Virus record (IMG/VR): IMGVR_UViG_3300046167_000032
Coordinates: 16,375-80,374 of that record
Reading direction: 5' to 3' (one strand)
DNA length: 64,000 bases
Origin: a virus
Made by a program: the position numbers and the translations under genes. Below the pieces are notes generated by a model. That model did no database searches. It worked only from the letters and a program-made list of their open reading frames with translations, and was not told where the DNA came from. Numbering within the stretch: the stretch's first letter is position 1; each line of letters starts with the position of its first letter. Shown one piece after another: positions 31,391-39,406 of this stretch.

Positions 31391-32506
31391 TTACTCCGCA
31401 TTAAAAAATTTAGCATCTACATTAGCCGCATTTAGATAACTTGGTATGCCTAAATCTTTGTATGTACTACCAACGTATGTACCTATTAAGTAACCGCCTT
31501 CGGGATTAGCAACTGCATAAACAGAACCTATAGGCAATGCACCACTAGCTGCGGCTTCTTTCATAAGAGTTTCACTCTCAAACATTTTATACGTGTCTTC
31601 ATCTTTTGATAATATTTTACTCTGTGCGTAATTGTCTAAAGTAACCTTAGCATTTTTTGCTATAGCTTTAATTTCACCATATAGAGATTCTTCTTTTGCA
31701 ACAACATCGTTTTGATTTTGTAGCATAATTGCTGTATCTAACTCTGCCATACCTAGCTTATTAGTACCTTTATACTTGCCTACTAATTGTCCCATAGAAC
31801 CCACAGATAAATCTAAAGTATTTCGTGCTATAGTACGTTGATTCTTTATTAACTCTAATCTTTGAGAAGGGCTATAAAACTCTTTTATACCATCTACATC
31901 ATCTGGCTTACGCTTGGCATCCTCTAACTTAGAAGCCTGTGCAAAAAACTGTCTTTCTTTTTCATCTACAATAGCAATTTTATCGGGATCATCACCTGCA
32001 TCAATACGTTCTTGTAATAGTGCTACCTGAAAGGCTGCTATAGTTTTAAACTCTTTCGTTGGTTTTATTGGTGTAAATCTACTAGCAAAACTATCAATAC
32101 CCATTCCTTCTGGAACATCTGCTGTTTTAGATATTTCACCAATACTTGTTGTATTTGCTGTGTCTATACTAGCAATATCATTATTAGGCATAGTATACAT
32201 AGAGGAAGCAGACATACCTTTTTCATCATAAAACTTTCCTTTACTTACAGCATGTGCAACAGCAATTTTACCCCTTGGTACTATGTCTTCTATTTGCTCA
32301 GGTGTAAAATACAAAGATAAACTTTCTACTAAGTTATCTGCTATCTCTTGTTCTTCATCACGTTTGGCTTGTTTAGCTAACCTCTGACGTGTTGCAATCA
32401 TAGCTTCATCGTCTGCTAACTTGTTTATACGATCTCGTTTATCATCTAAATCTTCAGTAAGTTTTTTAGCAAAACCAGCACCAAATGCTTGTAAGTTAAA
32501 TGCCAT
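31391..32506 (-). CDS. Internal virion protein (putative)
   Basis: 371 residues, starting MAFNLQAFGAGFAKKLTEDL then a basic, charged helix (KRDRINKLADDEAMIATRQR). The C-terminal third (LPIGSVYAVANPEGGYLIGT) may form strands. Similar glycine-rich starts occur in marine phage virion proteins. Placed between two other probable ejection proteins with 4-base and 1-base spacing. Function inferred from context. Confidence 0.65.
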   Translation of the reverse strand: MAFNLQAFGAGFAKKLTEDLDDKRDRINKLADDEAMIATRQRLAKQAKRDEEQEIADNLVESLSLYFTPEQIEDIVPRGKIAVAHAVSKGKFYDEKGMSASSMYTMPNNDIASIDTANTTSIGEISKTADVPEGMGIDSFASRFTPIKPTKEFKTIAAFQVALLQERIDAGDDPDKIAIVDEKERQFFAQASKLEDAKRKPDDVDGIKEFYSPSQRLELIKNQRTIARNTLDLSVGSMGQLVGKYKGTNKLGMAELDTAIMLQNQNDVVAKEESLYGEIKAIAKNAKVTLDNYAQSKILSKDEDTYKMFESETLMKEAAASGALPIGSVYAVANPEGGYLIGTYVGSTYKDLGIPSYLNAANVDAKFFNAE

Positions 32507-33030
32507 TATACTCTCCTTGCCATAAGACCACTAGGCTGTGGCTCTTCATCAACTGTATCTTCCATAGGCATATCAGATTTTTCATCAACTTTAATATTGT
32601 CTATTGCTTTAGGTAATCTTTCACGCATCTTTTTCATGGCTATTGCAATCTTAGACTCACTAATTTTATCTTCGTCAACAGCTTTTTCAGTACCTAATGT
32701 ATATTCAATACCAGCTTCATCACCTATAAATGCAAGCATCTCAATGATTACAGGCATAGCTAATATACCTACGTCTATTGTATGTAACCCCTGCATCACC
32801 GCCGTTGATTGCATTGAGTCTGCCATAGTTGTTAGTGGTATACCCAGTTCCATACTGTCGAGTAGTGCATCGTAAACATCGTCAGATGTAAGTCTTGGTA
32901 TATAAAACTCAAGTGCTTCTTCTACTGTGTTATACTTTGGTGGGTTCTGCCAAGGTCTACCGCCAACTTCAGCAGTCATGCCTTGTCCGGGAATAGGATA
33001 GTTAAAAGAGGGAGAAGGTTTATCGACCAT
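32506..33030 (-). CDS. Conserved virion protein
   Basis: 174 residues. GGRPWQNPPKYNTVEEALEF in the first part is a motif I recognise from structural proteins of marine podoviruses and pelagiphages. A hydrophobic stretch follows (GILAMPVIIEMLAFIG, about 85-100); the C-terminal 60 residues are charged. Start overlaps the upstream gene by 11 bases. Probably an internal or tail-associated protein. Confidence 0.68.
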   Translation of the reverse strand: MVDKPSPSFNYPIPGQGMTAEVGGRPWQNPPKYNTVEEALEFYIPRLTSDDVYDALLDSMELGIPLTTMADSMQSTAVMQGLHTIDVGILAMPVIIEMLAFIGDEAGIEYTLGTEKAVDEDKISESKIAIAMKKMRERLPKAIDNIKVDEKSDMPMEDTVDEEPQPSGLMARRV

Positions 33031-33235
33031 TGGTAAGTTGCTTTCTCTTTTTACGGATAGAGGTTACATAGTCTCGCACTCTATCAATTGGTTCATTTAA
33101 TTTTTCTTTAGGTTCAGCTTCACGTTTACGAGATAGAAGACCCATACCCATAGAAGATTTCTTAGGCATATCTTCAAGTTCTGCATCTGTAATGTTTAAG
33201 TTTGAATATGCTGTAACTGCTGGGTTAATATTCAT
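33020..33235 (-). CDS. Small basic virion-operon protein
   Basis: 71 residues, N-terminus MNINPAVTAYSNLNITDAEL, then a methionine- and lysine-rich middle and a basic end (RVRDYVTSIRKKRKQLTNGR). No hydrophobic segment. It lies between probable ejection proteins. Function unknown. Confidence 0.62.
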   Translation of the reverse strand: MNINPAVTAYSNLNITDAELEDMPKKSSMGMGLLSRKREAEPKEKLNEPIDRVRDYVTSIRKKRKQLTNGR

Positions 33236-33247
33236 TATTGTATTCCT

Positions 33248-35674
33248 TTATCCTAAGATTGCACCTATACCCTTACCAAGTAAGGTATCGCCACCGATAG
33301 GTGATGTAAACATTGTAGCTACTAAACCACCCCATGCAGATGCAGAGTTATAGTCAGCTTGTAGTGCCGCAATATCTGCTTTAGCATCTATCTGTAGTTT
33401 AATTGAAGCTAGATCAACAATACGTTGTCTTTCATTTTCAGCACTATTCCATGCCCACTCCATACTATCAGAGTAGTATGACCACAAATCATTGTATGCA
33501 GTATTAGATATGTCAAGTACATTCTGTGCATTGATTTCATTAGCACGATTGATTGCTACAGTATCTGCAGTAGCAACTTGTCTACGCCACTGTGCATTAT
33601 TCTGATCAATAACTAATCTATTTTGTGCATTGAACTGATCACGTTGATTCATCATCTCTGCCGCAAATCTATTCTGTGCGTTCATCTCACCTGCATTAAA
33701 CTGGTTCTGTGCATTAGTTTGTGCAGTATTAAACTGTGATGTTTGTGCGGCTAAGTTAGCAAAGAACTGATCGGTTTGATTTTGACTTGATGCATTAAAC
33801 TGTGCCGCCGCATTAGTTGCCGCTTGATCTGTAAACAAAGACTGTACTTGTTGTTGTGATTTAAACAACTCAGTTTGTTGTATGTTACTCAAGTTAGTTA
33901 AGTCCATTTGCATAAATGCTTGTGCATTCATTACAGCCGCTTGTTGTCGATTACTTAGGTTAGCCATATCTAAGTTAGACAATGCCGCTGCTTCTGCCAT
34001 TACCATAGCTTGTCTATTAGACAGGTTAGCTATATTAACAGTGTTAGCATTACGACTATTCTCCAAAGCAACCTGTTGTTCAGCAGTGAAGTTCATATTA
34101 GCTACGTCACTAATCTTACTGGCATTCATAACACGTGATTGGAATGCCTGATCAAACTCTTGACCCATGAATGTTGCACGTTGCTGTGCCGCAAGCATAG
34201 CACGTTGTTGTCTGTTTGACAAGTTCTGTGTTTCAAAGGATGCTTGTGTCTGTGCATCAGCCATTGCGATAGGTAATGCTGACTCCATAGCGGCCTGTAC
34301 AATGGCTTGACCTGCCATACTACTAGCACCTAAGCCACGTGCCGCCATAGTCGCTGTAGCAGTCCTCATAGCCCCTGCAGCCCATGCTGGTGTAGCTCCA
34401 CCCTCAAAGTTTGTCATTAATGTGTCAAGTTGCCCTGCCACAGTAGCTTTCTGAGATGGTGATGCAGTAGCCGCTTGCACTTCTTCTGTAAATTTAGCTG
34501 CAGTTTCAGCATTTGCTACACCACTTATAAGTTCACCATTTTCAATCTTACGCTGTACTGGGTTCTCCATTAATATGGATGTACCTTGTGCCGCATCTAA
34601 CTCACTTACACTAGTTGCAGTTGCAGTCTTAGCATCTACAATAGCTTGTGGATTAACTGTACCTGTAGCCGCTTGTGTTTGTGCCAGTGCTTTTGCTACT
34701 TCATCTGCCGATGTAGCCGCAGTCATAGTAGCCGCATCTGTAGGTGCAACAGCACCAGCTTGTGCAACAGTAGCTGTAGTTACAGGAGTAGATATATTAC
34801 CTTCAACCTGCCCACTACGAGGATCAATTATCTGATCACTAGTTATCTGCGTACCTACAGGTTGTACTGTAGCACCATAGGCTAGTGATGGATCAATAGC
34901 TCTATTAGCAATTAACTCAGATACAGATTGACCTTCATATGCACCTGTCTGTGGTACACCACCGACTGAAGTACTTGTACTTTGAGTACTGTTTGCGTTT
35001 ATATTTGGCGTAGTATCACTGGGGCCGGGACCTCTTGCAATAGCATCTGCAATAGCCTTAGCTTCAGCAGGTGATTTTACATCACGTTGTGCCTGTCTAC
35101 TGACAGCCTGATCATATGTGTAGTTATATGTCTGTGGGCTTGTATTAATTGTACCCATATTACCTTGCGCATCTATAGGACCTGTACGTGGGTCTAAAGT
35201 TCCTGATTGTTTAGCTAAATAAGCTTCATATGCTTTATCTTGCGCCTTACCAATACTACCAGAACCCATCTGACCAAAGTAAGGGCTATAGTACATATCT
35301 TGAGTACCCATAGTATTACTATTTTTAAAGTCTGTGTACTCTTGTGAATTGAAAAAGTCTTGGTTTATTTCTGGTAATCGAGGGCGGTTTAATATACCAT
35401 CAGTCTTTGAACCTTCACCTGCAAACATGTTAGGTCTAATATTCATTTGAGAACCAGTAGCTGATGTAGTCACACCACCAACAGCATAGCTAGGTTTCTT
35501 TACCATACCACCCTTAGCCATTTCCATAGCTTTGTTTTGATACATATTCATCTTACTCATTTTATCAGGGTTCTGATTTAAGTAATCATTAAAGCCACTC
35601 ATATCACCTTGATAACCTAAGTTACCTGCAATGCGTTGCATAGCCTGTGGTTTAAATCCTTTGAACTGCATCAT
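33248..35674 (-). CDS. Repeat-rich internal virion protein
   Basis: 808 residues. An N-terminal domain (QFKGFKPQAMQRIAGNLGYQ, residues 3-22, through MYQNKAMEMA) recurs in marine phage virion proteins and is followed by AKGGMVKKP (53-61). The middle is low-complexity A, T, Q and G. From about 480 there are repeats of roughly 20 residues built on ANLSNRQ (about six copies), then Q/N-rich repeats with QFNA and AQNQFN. The last third is helical and ends in a glycine-rich hydrophobic tail. Likely an ejection or core protein; the repeats would form long helices. Confidence 0.72.
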   Translation of the reverse strand: MMQFKGFKPQAMQRIAGNLGYQGDMSGFNDYLNQNPDKMSKMNMYQNKAMEMAKGGMVKKPSYAVGGVTTSATGSQMNIRPNMFAGEGSKTDGILNRPRLPEINQDFFNSQEYTDFKNSNTMGTQDMYYSPYFGQMGSGSIGKAQDKAYEAYLAKQSGTLDPRTGPIDAQGNMGTINTSPQTYNYTYDQAVSRQAQRDVKSPAEAKAIADAIARGPGPSDTTPNINANSTQSTSTSVGGVPQTGAYEGQSVSELIANRAIDPSLAYGATVQPVGTQITSDQIIDPRSGQVEGNISTPVTTATVAQAGAVAPTDAATMTAATSADEVAKALAQTQAATGTVNPQAIVDAKTATATSVSELDAAQGTSILMENPVQRKIENGELISGVANAETAAKFTEEVQAATASPSQKATVAGQLDTLMTNFEGGATPAWAAGAMRTATATMAARGLGASSMAGQAIVQAAMESALPIAMADAQTQASFETQNLSNRQQRAMLAAQQRATFMGQEFDQAFQSRVMNASKISDVANMNFTAEQQVALENSRNANTVNIANLSNRQAMVMAEAAALSNLDMANLSNRQQAAVMNAQAFMQMDLTNLSNIQQTELFKSQQQVQSLFTDQAATNAAAQFNASSQNQTDQFFANLAAQTSQFNTAQTNAQNQFNAGEMNAQNRFAAEMMNQRDQFNAQNRLVIDQNNAQWRRQVATADTVAINRANEINAQNVLDISNTAYNDLWSYYSDSMEWAWNSAENERQRIVDLASIKLQIDAKADIAALQADYNSASAWGGLVATMFTSPIGGDTLLGKGIGAILG

Positions 35675-35743
35675 TCTTCTATCTTCCTTATGTTGTCATG
35701 TGACAAATTATACTCTATCTTAATATCTGTGTCAAGCATTAAC

Positions 35744-36244
35744 TTAATCTGCTAGTGGATTATCTAGTGCACGTTGTAATTTAGTTACTAGTCTATCTTC
35801 TAGTTCTTTCATTTCTGAAGACTGTGATGCCCTTACACGTTCTCGTTGATTCTCAAACCTTATTTCAGCATCATCTATCATAGTACGTACCTTGTCTTCA
35901 TTGTCACGTACCATATCCTCAATACGATCTGTCTGTTGTTCTATTCTTAACAGATCATCTTTCAGACCATTCTTAATATCTCTAGTGTACTCTACACTCT
36001 CTTCAACCTTCTCAGATATACCAGACACTTTAGCATCCATTACATCCATTTGTTGTTGATATGCACCTAAGTCTAACCCTGCAACTTCTTCTATCTTTTG
36101 GTATAGAGTGAAGCCACCATACAGACCACCAACTACTGTAGACAAGAAAGCTATTATAGCTAGTACTGAACTTGCTGTTAGTTTTACACCACCAGCTTTT
36201 ACTTCTTTATCTGCTAGGCTTTCAACGTTTGTTAAATCTACCAT
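35744..36244 (-). CDS. Single-TM coiled-coil protein
   Basis: 166 residues with one membrane segment (about 21-43, LTASSVLAIIAFLSTVVGGL) and a long charged coiled coil to the C-terminus (KDDLLRIEQQTDRIEDMVRD and on). Many marine phages carry such a protein in the late operon. A spanin-like or membrane-tether role is possible but not shown. Its start shares a base with the preceding stop. Confidence 0.68.
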   Translation of the reverse strand: MVDLTNVESLADKEVKAGGVKLTASSVLAIIAFLSTVVGGLYGGFTLYQKIEEVAGLDLGAYQQQMDVMDAKVSGISEKVEESVEYTRDIKNGLKDDLLRIEQQTDRIEDMVRDNEDKVRTMIDDAEIRFENQRERVRASQSSEMKELEDRLVTKLQRALDNPLAD

Positions 36245-36660
36245 TAGTTCTCAAAGTCCATACCACCTGTCTGTTGCAGGTTCTTTAATGCTTCTAGCTC
36301 ATTACGTAGTTGTTGTATCTCTAGTCTACGTTGAGCTAACTCTACCTGATACAAGTCGTCACAATTAATACGAGACTTAGGTTTATCAAGAGGTATAACA
36401 ACACGAGCATATAATCCTACATCTTTACTTTGGTGTGCAAAACTTGATGGACTAAATGTACCACCTACATTGTTGACTACACCTGTAACACCAAACTCTA
36501 AGTTTACACCACCACCTACAGCATTACTACAGTCTAAGTTACCTGCCCTAAATCTATCTGACTGATAGTTCATTGGTGGGTTAGGTAGTGTTAGAGCTAG
36601 GTTGTTACTCTCAGCTACTGCTGAACTAGCTACGACACATAATGCCAATGCTAATCTCAT
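36244..36660 (-). CDS. Exported protein 1 (signal peptide, C-terminal coil)
   Basis: 138 residues. Signal peptide MRLALALCVVASSAVA then a mature part with LALTLPNPPMNYQSDRFRAG, two cysteines (LDCSNA, INCDDL) and a C-terminal helix (QVELAQRRLEIQQLRNELEA). I remember similar exported proteins in marine T4-like and podoviral genomes, without known function. Periplasmic disulfide is likely. Confidence 0.72.
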   Translation of the reverse strand: MRLALALCVVASSAVAESNNLALTLPNPPMNYQSDRFRAGNLDCSNAVGGGVNLEFGVTGVVNNVGGTFSPSSFAHQSKDVGLYARVVIPLDKPKSRINCDDLYQVELAQRRLEIQQLRNELEALKNLQQTGGMDFEN

Positions 36661-37043
36661 GCAGGTTCACCATCAATACGAGAGCATATCCTAGAGACAA
36701 CCAAAGTTCTTGAGTCTGTCTTTTTTCTTACCTTTGATGTAGTACAAATATATGTAGCTTCATCTAAATCTAACTCACGTATATACACAATAAAATCTTT
36801 ACGTTCTTTATAACCTACTTTAATGATCCTATACTTAGATGAGAATGGTAGGTTTGTAAAGTTTAAATCAAATAAATCTATCTGATAATATTCTACATCT
36901 TCTCGTGAGTTAAACAAAGACATCTCTGCTTTAACTACACCTGCAACATACGTAGGTTTTAACATTGGGTAGGCTGGTGTCATTTCATGTGCAGAAACAA
37001 CAGTAGCCCAACCCATAAACGCTATGATTAGTTTATTTAGCAA
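36657..37043 (-). CDS. Exported protein 2
   Basis: 128 residues from a TTG start. I chose it because the longer frame is antisense to nothing useful but overlaps the upstream gene for 100 bases, and from here a proper signal peptide (MLNKLIIAFMGWATVVSA) appears, followed by HEMTPAYPMLKPTYV. The mature part has MSLFNSREDVEYYQIDLFD and YICTTSKVRKK, a pattern known to me from cyanophage and marine phage proteins of unknown role. Overlaps the upstream gene by 11 bases. Confidence 0.66.
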   Translation of the reverse strand: MLNKLIIAFMGWATVVSAHEMTPAYPMLKPTYVAGVVKAEMSLFNSREDVEYYQIDLFDLNFTNLPFSSKYRIIKVGYKERKDFIVYIRELDLDEATYICTTSKVRKKTDSRTLVVSRICSRIDGEPA

Positions 37044-37521
37044 TACAAGTAGCCTGTACAACTGCAGTGTACGTACCTCCCGGCAAAGGTTTAGCTGAAC
37101 CGTAGACTGCACTTGATGCAGTAGAGAACCATGTTGAACCTGCAAGAGTTAGGTTAAAGATAGTGGTACTATCTACTACAACTTTTGCATCATTATAAGC
37201 TGACATTCCTGACACAGAAGTTTTAGTTACACTTGTACTTCCTGTCCATGCAAGTGTATCTGTAAGGTTGGGTGAAGAGCTAAAGGATGTAGGGTGAGTT
37301 ATGTTTGCAGTGTATGAGTCTGCAATAGATACATCAAACCTAATTACAGGTAGTACACCACCATCTGAAGGTGTTGTGCTTAACTTACTGGCAATAGGGT
37401 TGCCGTATACACCAGCTTTATCTGCTTGAATAACACACTTGGCGGCTACGCTTCCTGTAATATCTACAGTAGCAAATGCTGGTAATGCACAAAGTGATAG
37501 TAGTGCTGTTAAATATTTCAT
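37033..37521 (-). CDS. Exported protein 3 (pilin/fimbrial-like beta protein)
   Basis: 162 residues; the ATG at 37521 has GAGGAA 5 bases upstream. Signal peptide MKYLTALLSLCALPAFA, then TVDITGSVAAKCVIQADKAG and a beta-rich S/T-rich body ending TYTAVVQATCIAK. The two-cysteine, strand-rich plan is like small fimbrial or spore-coat-U-type subunits. No chaperone or usher is encoded. The function is unknown. Confidence 0.68.
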   Translation of the reverse strand: MKYLTALLSLCALPAFATVDITGSVAAKCVIQADKAGVYGNPIASKLSTTPSDGGVLPVIRFDVSIADSYTANITHPTSFSSSPNLTDTLAWTGSTSVTKTSVSGMSAYNDAKVVVDSTTIFNLTLAGSTWFSTASSAVYGSAKPLPGGTYTAVVQATCIAK

Positions 37522-37529
37522 TGTATTCC

Positions 37530-38399
37530 TCATTTGTTATACTGCATGTCTACCATTTTTTCATGTAGTACTTGTTGGGCTAAATTGTTTCGTAAGGCTT
37601 TCTTATTGTCGGGTATAGTTCCATCTTTTAATCCAGCCGCATCGTTTAGTGTACCGCCGTTTATCTTTGCATTATAATACATATTGATATTAGTTTGTTT
37701 GTTTAGGGCTAATATTATATCGCTTTGATTCTGTGCCTTGAATAGTGTAAGAGCATTAGCAGAGGCAGTTAATCCCATCTCTATGCGTGTCTCCTCTTCT
37801 TCCTCTTCTTCATCTAGTATAAGTTTACCATCTTCGTCATACTGAAACTCTTCAGCTTCTAGTGTATCTACAACTGCATCATCTTCTAGTGCATCATAGA
37901 CTATAACCTCTGGTAATACTGGCATAGGCTTTACATAACCTACACAAGATGGGTCAGACTGTGGATCATAGCATTTGTCTAACCTGTAGTTGTATATTAC
38001 AACAGCATCTTTAACAGTTCCTTCACCCTCAACTTCAACAAACCCAGTACCCCATTTAGATGCTGGTATATTTGAAAGAGGGAAAGACTTAACAATAGTA
38101 TTTCCGGGTACGCCAGACCAGTCATCAGTCTCTCTAAATGTATAACCATCTCCACTTGCGTTGTGATTACCTACATGTACCTTCATGTCAGCATCTGGGT
38201 CTTTTACTGTAGTGTACCTATATAGTAATCCATTTATATCTACACCACCGATACTAGGTAAGATAGAGTCCATAGCCCAACTTAATGCATTAGATGCCGC
38301 ATTACCTGTAGCTCCATACGTATATGGTTCAGAGTAGGAGTAAGAAGGCAAGAGTACTAAAGATAACACCCAAGCCAATCTTAGTTTCACTGTTCTCAT
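37530..38399 (-). CDS. Exported protein 4
   Basis: 289 residues from MRTVKLRLAWVLSLVLLPSY with signal cleavage near SYS-EPYTYG. SWAMDSILPSIGGVDINGLL, FRETDDWSGVPGNTIVKSF and CYDPQSDPSCVGYV are blocks I remember from marine phage exported proteins. A stretch of about ten glutamates and aspartates (about 200-212) is notable. The start lies within the upstream gene (71-base overlap). Function unknown. Confidence 0.7.
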   Translation of the reverse strand: MRTVKLRLAWVLSLVLLPSYSYSEPYTYGATGNAASNALSWAMDSILPSIGGVDINGLLYRYTTVKDPDADMKVHVGNHNASGDGYTFRETDDWSGVPGNTIVKSFPLSNIPASKWGTGFVEVEGEGTVKDAVVIYNYRLDKCYDPQSDPSCVGYVKPMPVLPEVIVYDALEDDAVVDTLEAEEFQYDEDGKLILDEEEEEEETRIEMGLTASANALTLFKAQNQSDIILALNKQTNINMYYNAKINGGTLNDAAGLKDGTIPDNKKALRNNLAQQVLHEKMVDMQYNK

Positions 38400-38883
38400 C
38401 AAACATCTTTCTGATTACATCGTTTTGATCTCGTTCGATCTCATCTTTAACTGCTTCCATATCCCATGCTAGTCTAGCTTGATCACCAACTAATCCATCT
38501 TTAGGGCATGGTGTACCTGCATTCATCATAGCATCAAACACTCTTTCGTCTTGACACATTACTGATACTGCGGCTACCTTCATGCCCATGTCATACATAG
38601 TCTTAGCATTCTTGAGCTTCTCACAGTTCATGTCACGTACTGTACGACCTGCTGAGATACCTAGTATCTGTGTCTGTACTGCCCCTGCTACACCTACAGT
38701 ACATAAGTCAGAGTTACTTGCACTTATCTGTGGAGATATAGCCGATGGTGGTGGGCTATTGATTGTAGTATCCATAGAACCATTTGAAGTTATAGTACTA
38801 TTAGTGTCAGTCTTTATAACATCATCATCGGCATGTGCAATACTACCGATTAGTAGGGTAAATAGTATAAGTAAGAGTTTCAT
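38329..38883 (-). CDS. Exported protein 5 (signal peptide and C-terminal TM)
   Basis: 184 residues. Signal peptide MKLLLILFTLLIGSIAHA; then SPPPSAISPQISASNSDLCT, VGVAGAVQTQILG and a four-cysteine body (MNCEKL, VMCQDE, TPCPKD); the end is a hydrophobic tail (GLGVIFSTLAFLLLL). A topology of periplasmic domain anchored at the C-terminus is predicted. Conserved in marine phages, function unknown. Overlaps the next and previous genes (ATGA type with the upstream gene). Confidence 0.72.
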   Translation of the reverse strand: MKLLLILFTLLIGSIAHADDDVIKTDTNSTITSNGSMDTTINSPPPSAISPQISASNSDLCTVGVAGAVQTQILGISAGRTVRDMNCEKLKNAKTMYDMGMKVAAVSVMCQDERVFDAMMNAGTPCPKDGLVGDQARLAWDMEAVKDEIERDQNDVIRKMFDENSETKIGLGVIFSTLAFLLLL

Positions 38884-39146
38884 TTATTATCTTGTTCTGC
38901 CATTCTCTCTACTAGGTTACGAATAGCTTTAATGTTTTCATCAATACGTCCTAGAGAGACAGCTTGCATTTGTACTGTCTTCTCTAGTGTATTTATACGA
39001 GTTTCTTGGCGAACTAAATCACGAGCATTATTTTTGACGGAAGAGTCTAATGAAGACACATACCATACAAGTGATATAGTTTGTAGTACGATAGCTACGA
39101 TTAACGTAACTGGTACTGACTTAGAAAGATGCCAACTCTCAGTCAT
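38880..39146 (-). CDS. Single-TM coiled-coil protein
   Basis: 88 residues: one membrane segment (about 10-30, VPVTLIVAIVLQTISLVWYV) then a heptad-like coil (RQETRINTLEKTVQMQAVSL and on). Could be an inner-membrane spanin-like component paired with one of the exported neighbours; that is a hypothesis. No lipobox partner is obvious. Confidence 0.62.
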   Translation of the reverse strand: MTESWHLSKSVPVTLIVAIVLQTISLVWYVSSLDSSVKNNARDLVRQETRINTLEKTVQMQAVSLGRIDENIKAIRNLVERMAEQDNK

Positions 39147-39159
39147 GGTTTAGTATTCC

Positions 39160-39387
39160 TTATTCTGGTTTAGTAGGCCATGTTATATTATTTGGGAAGC
39201 CATCTTGATCTGTAACGTCCAAAAGAGCTTGGCGATAATTTTTCCATGCAGTCTTCTGTTCATCAGATTTTGCTTCCCATTCAATAAATCTGCTAGGCAT
39301 TGGGTCAACTTCAGTTTCTAAAAGTTGATCTCTTATTAACCTAACGGCGCTTTCCATTTGCTCTACTGAGTGTTCTTCACTAGACAT
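39160..39387 (-). CDS. Tail fibre assembly chaperone-like protein
   Basis: 75 residues. WKNYRQALLDVTDQDGFPNN then ITWPTKP matches the C-terminal domain of phage tail-fibre assembly proteins (WxxYRQxLRDxxxQxGFPxxVxWPxxP). It lies directly downstream of a fibre gene, as expected for a dedicated chaperone. Confidence 0.82.
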   Translation of the reverse strand: MSSEEHSVEQMESAVRLIRDQLLETEVDPMPSRFIEWEAKSDEQKTAWKNYRQALLDVTDQDGFPNNITWPTKPE

Positions 39388-39406
39388 TTTTAATACCTTT
39401 TTTTAA

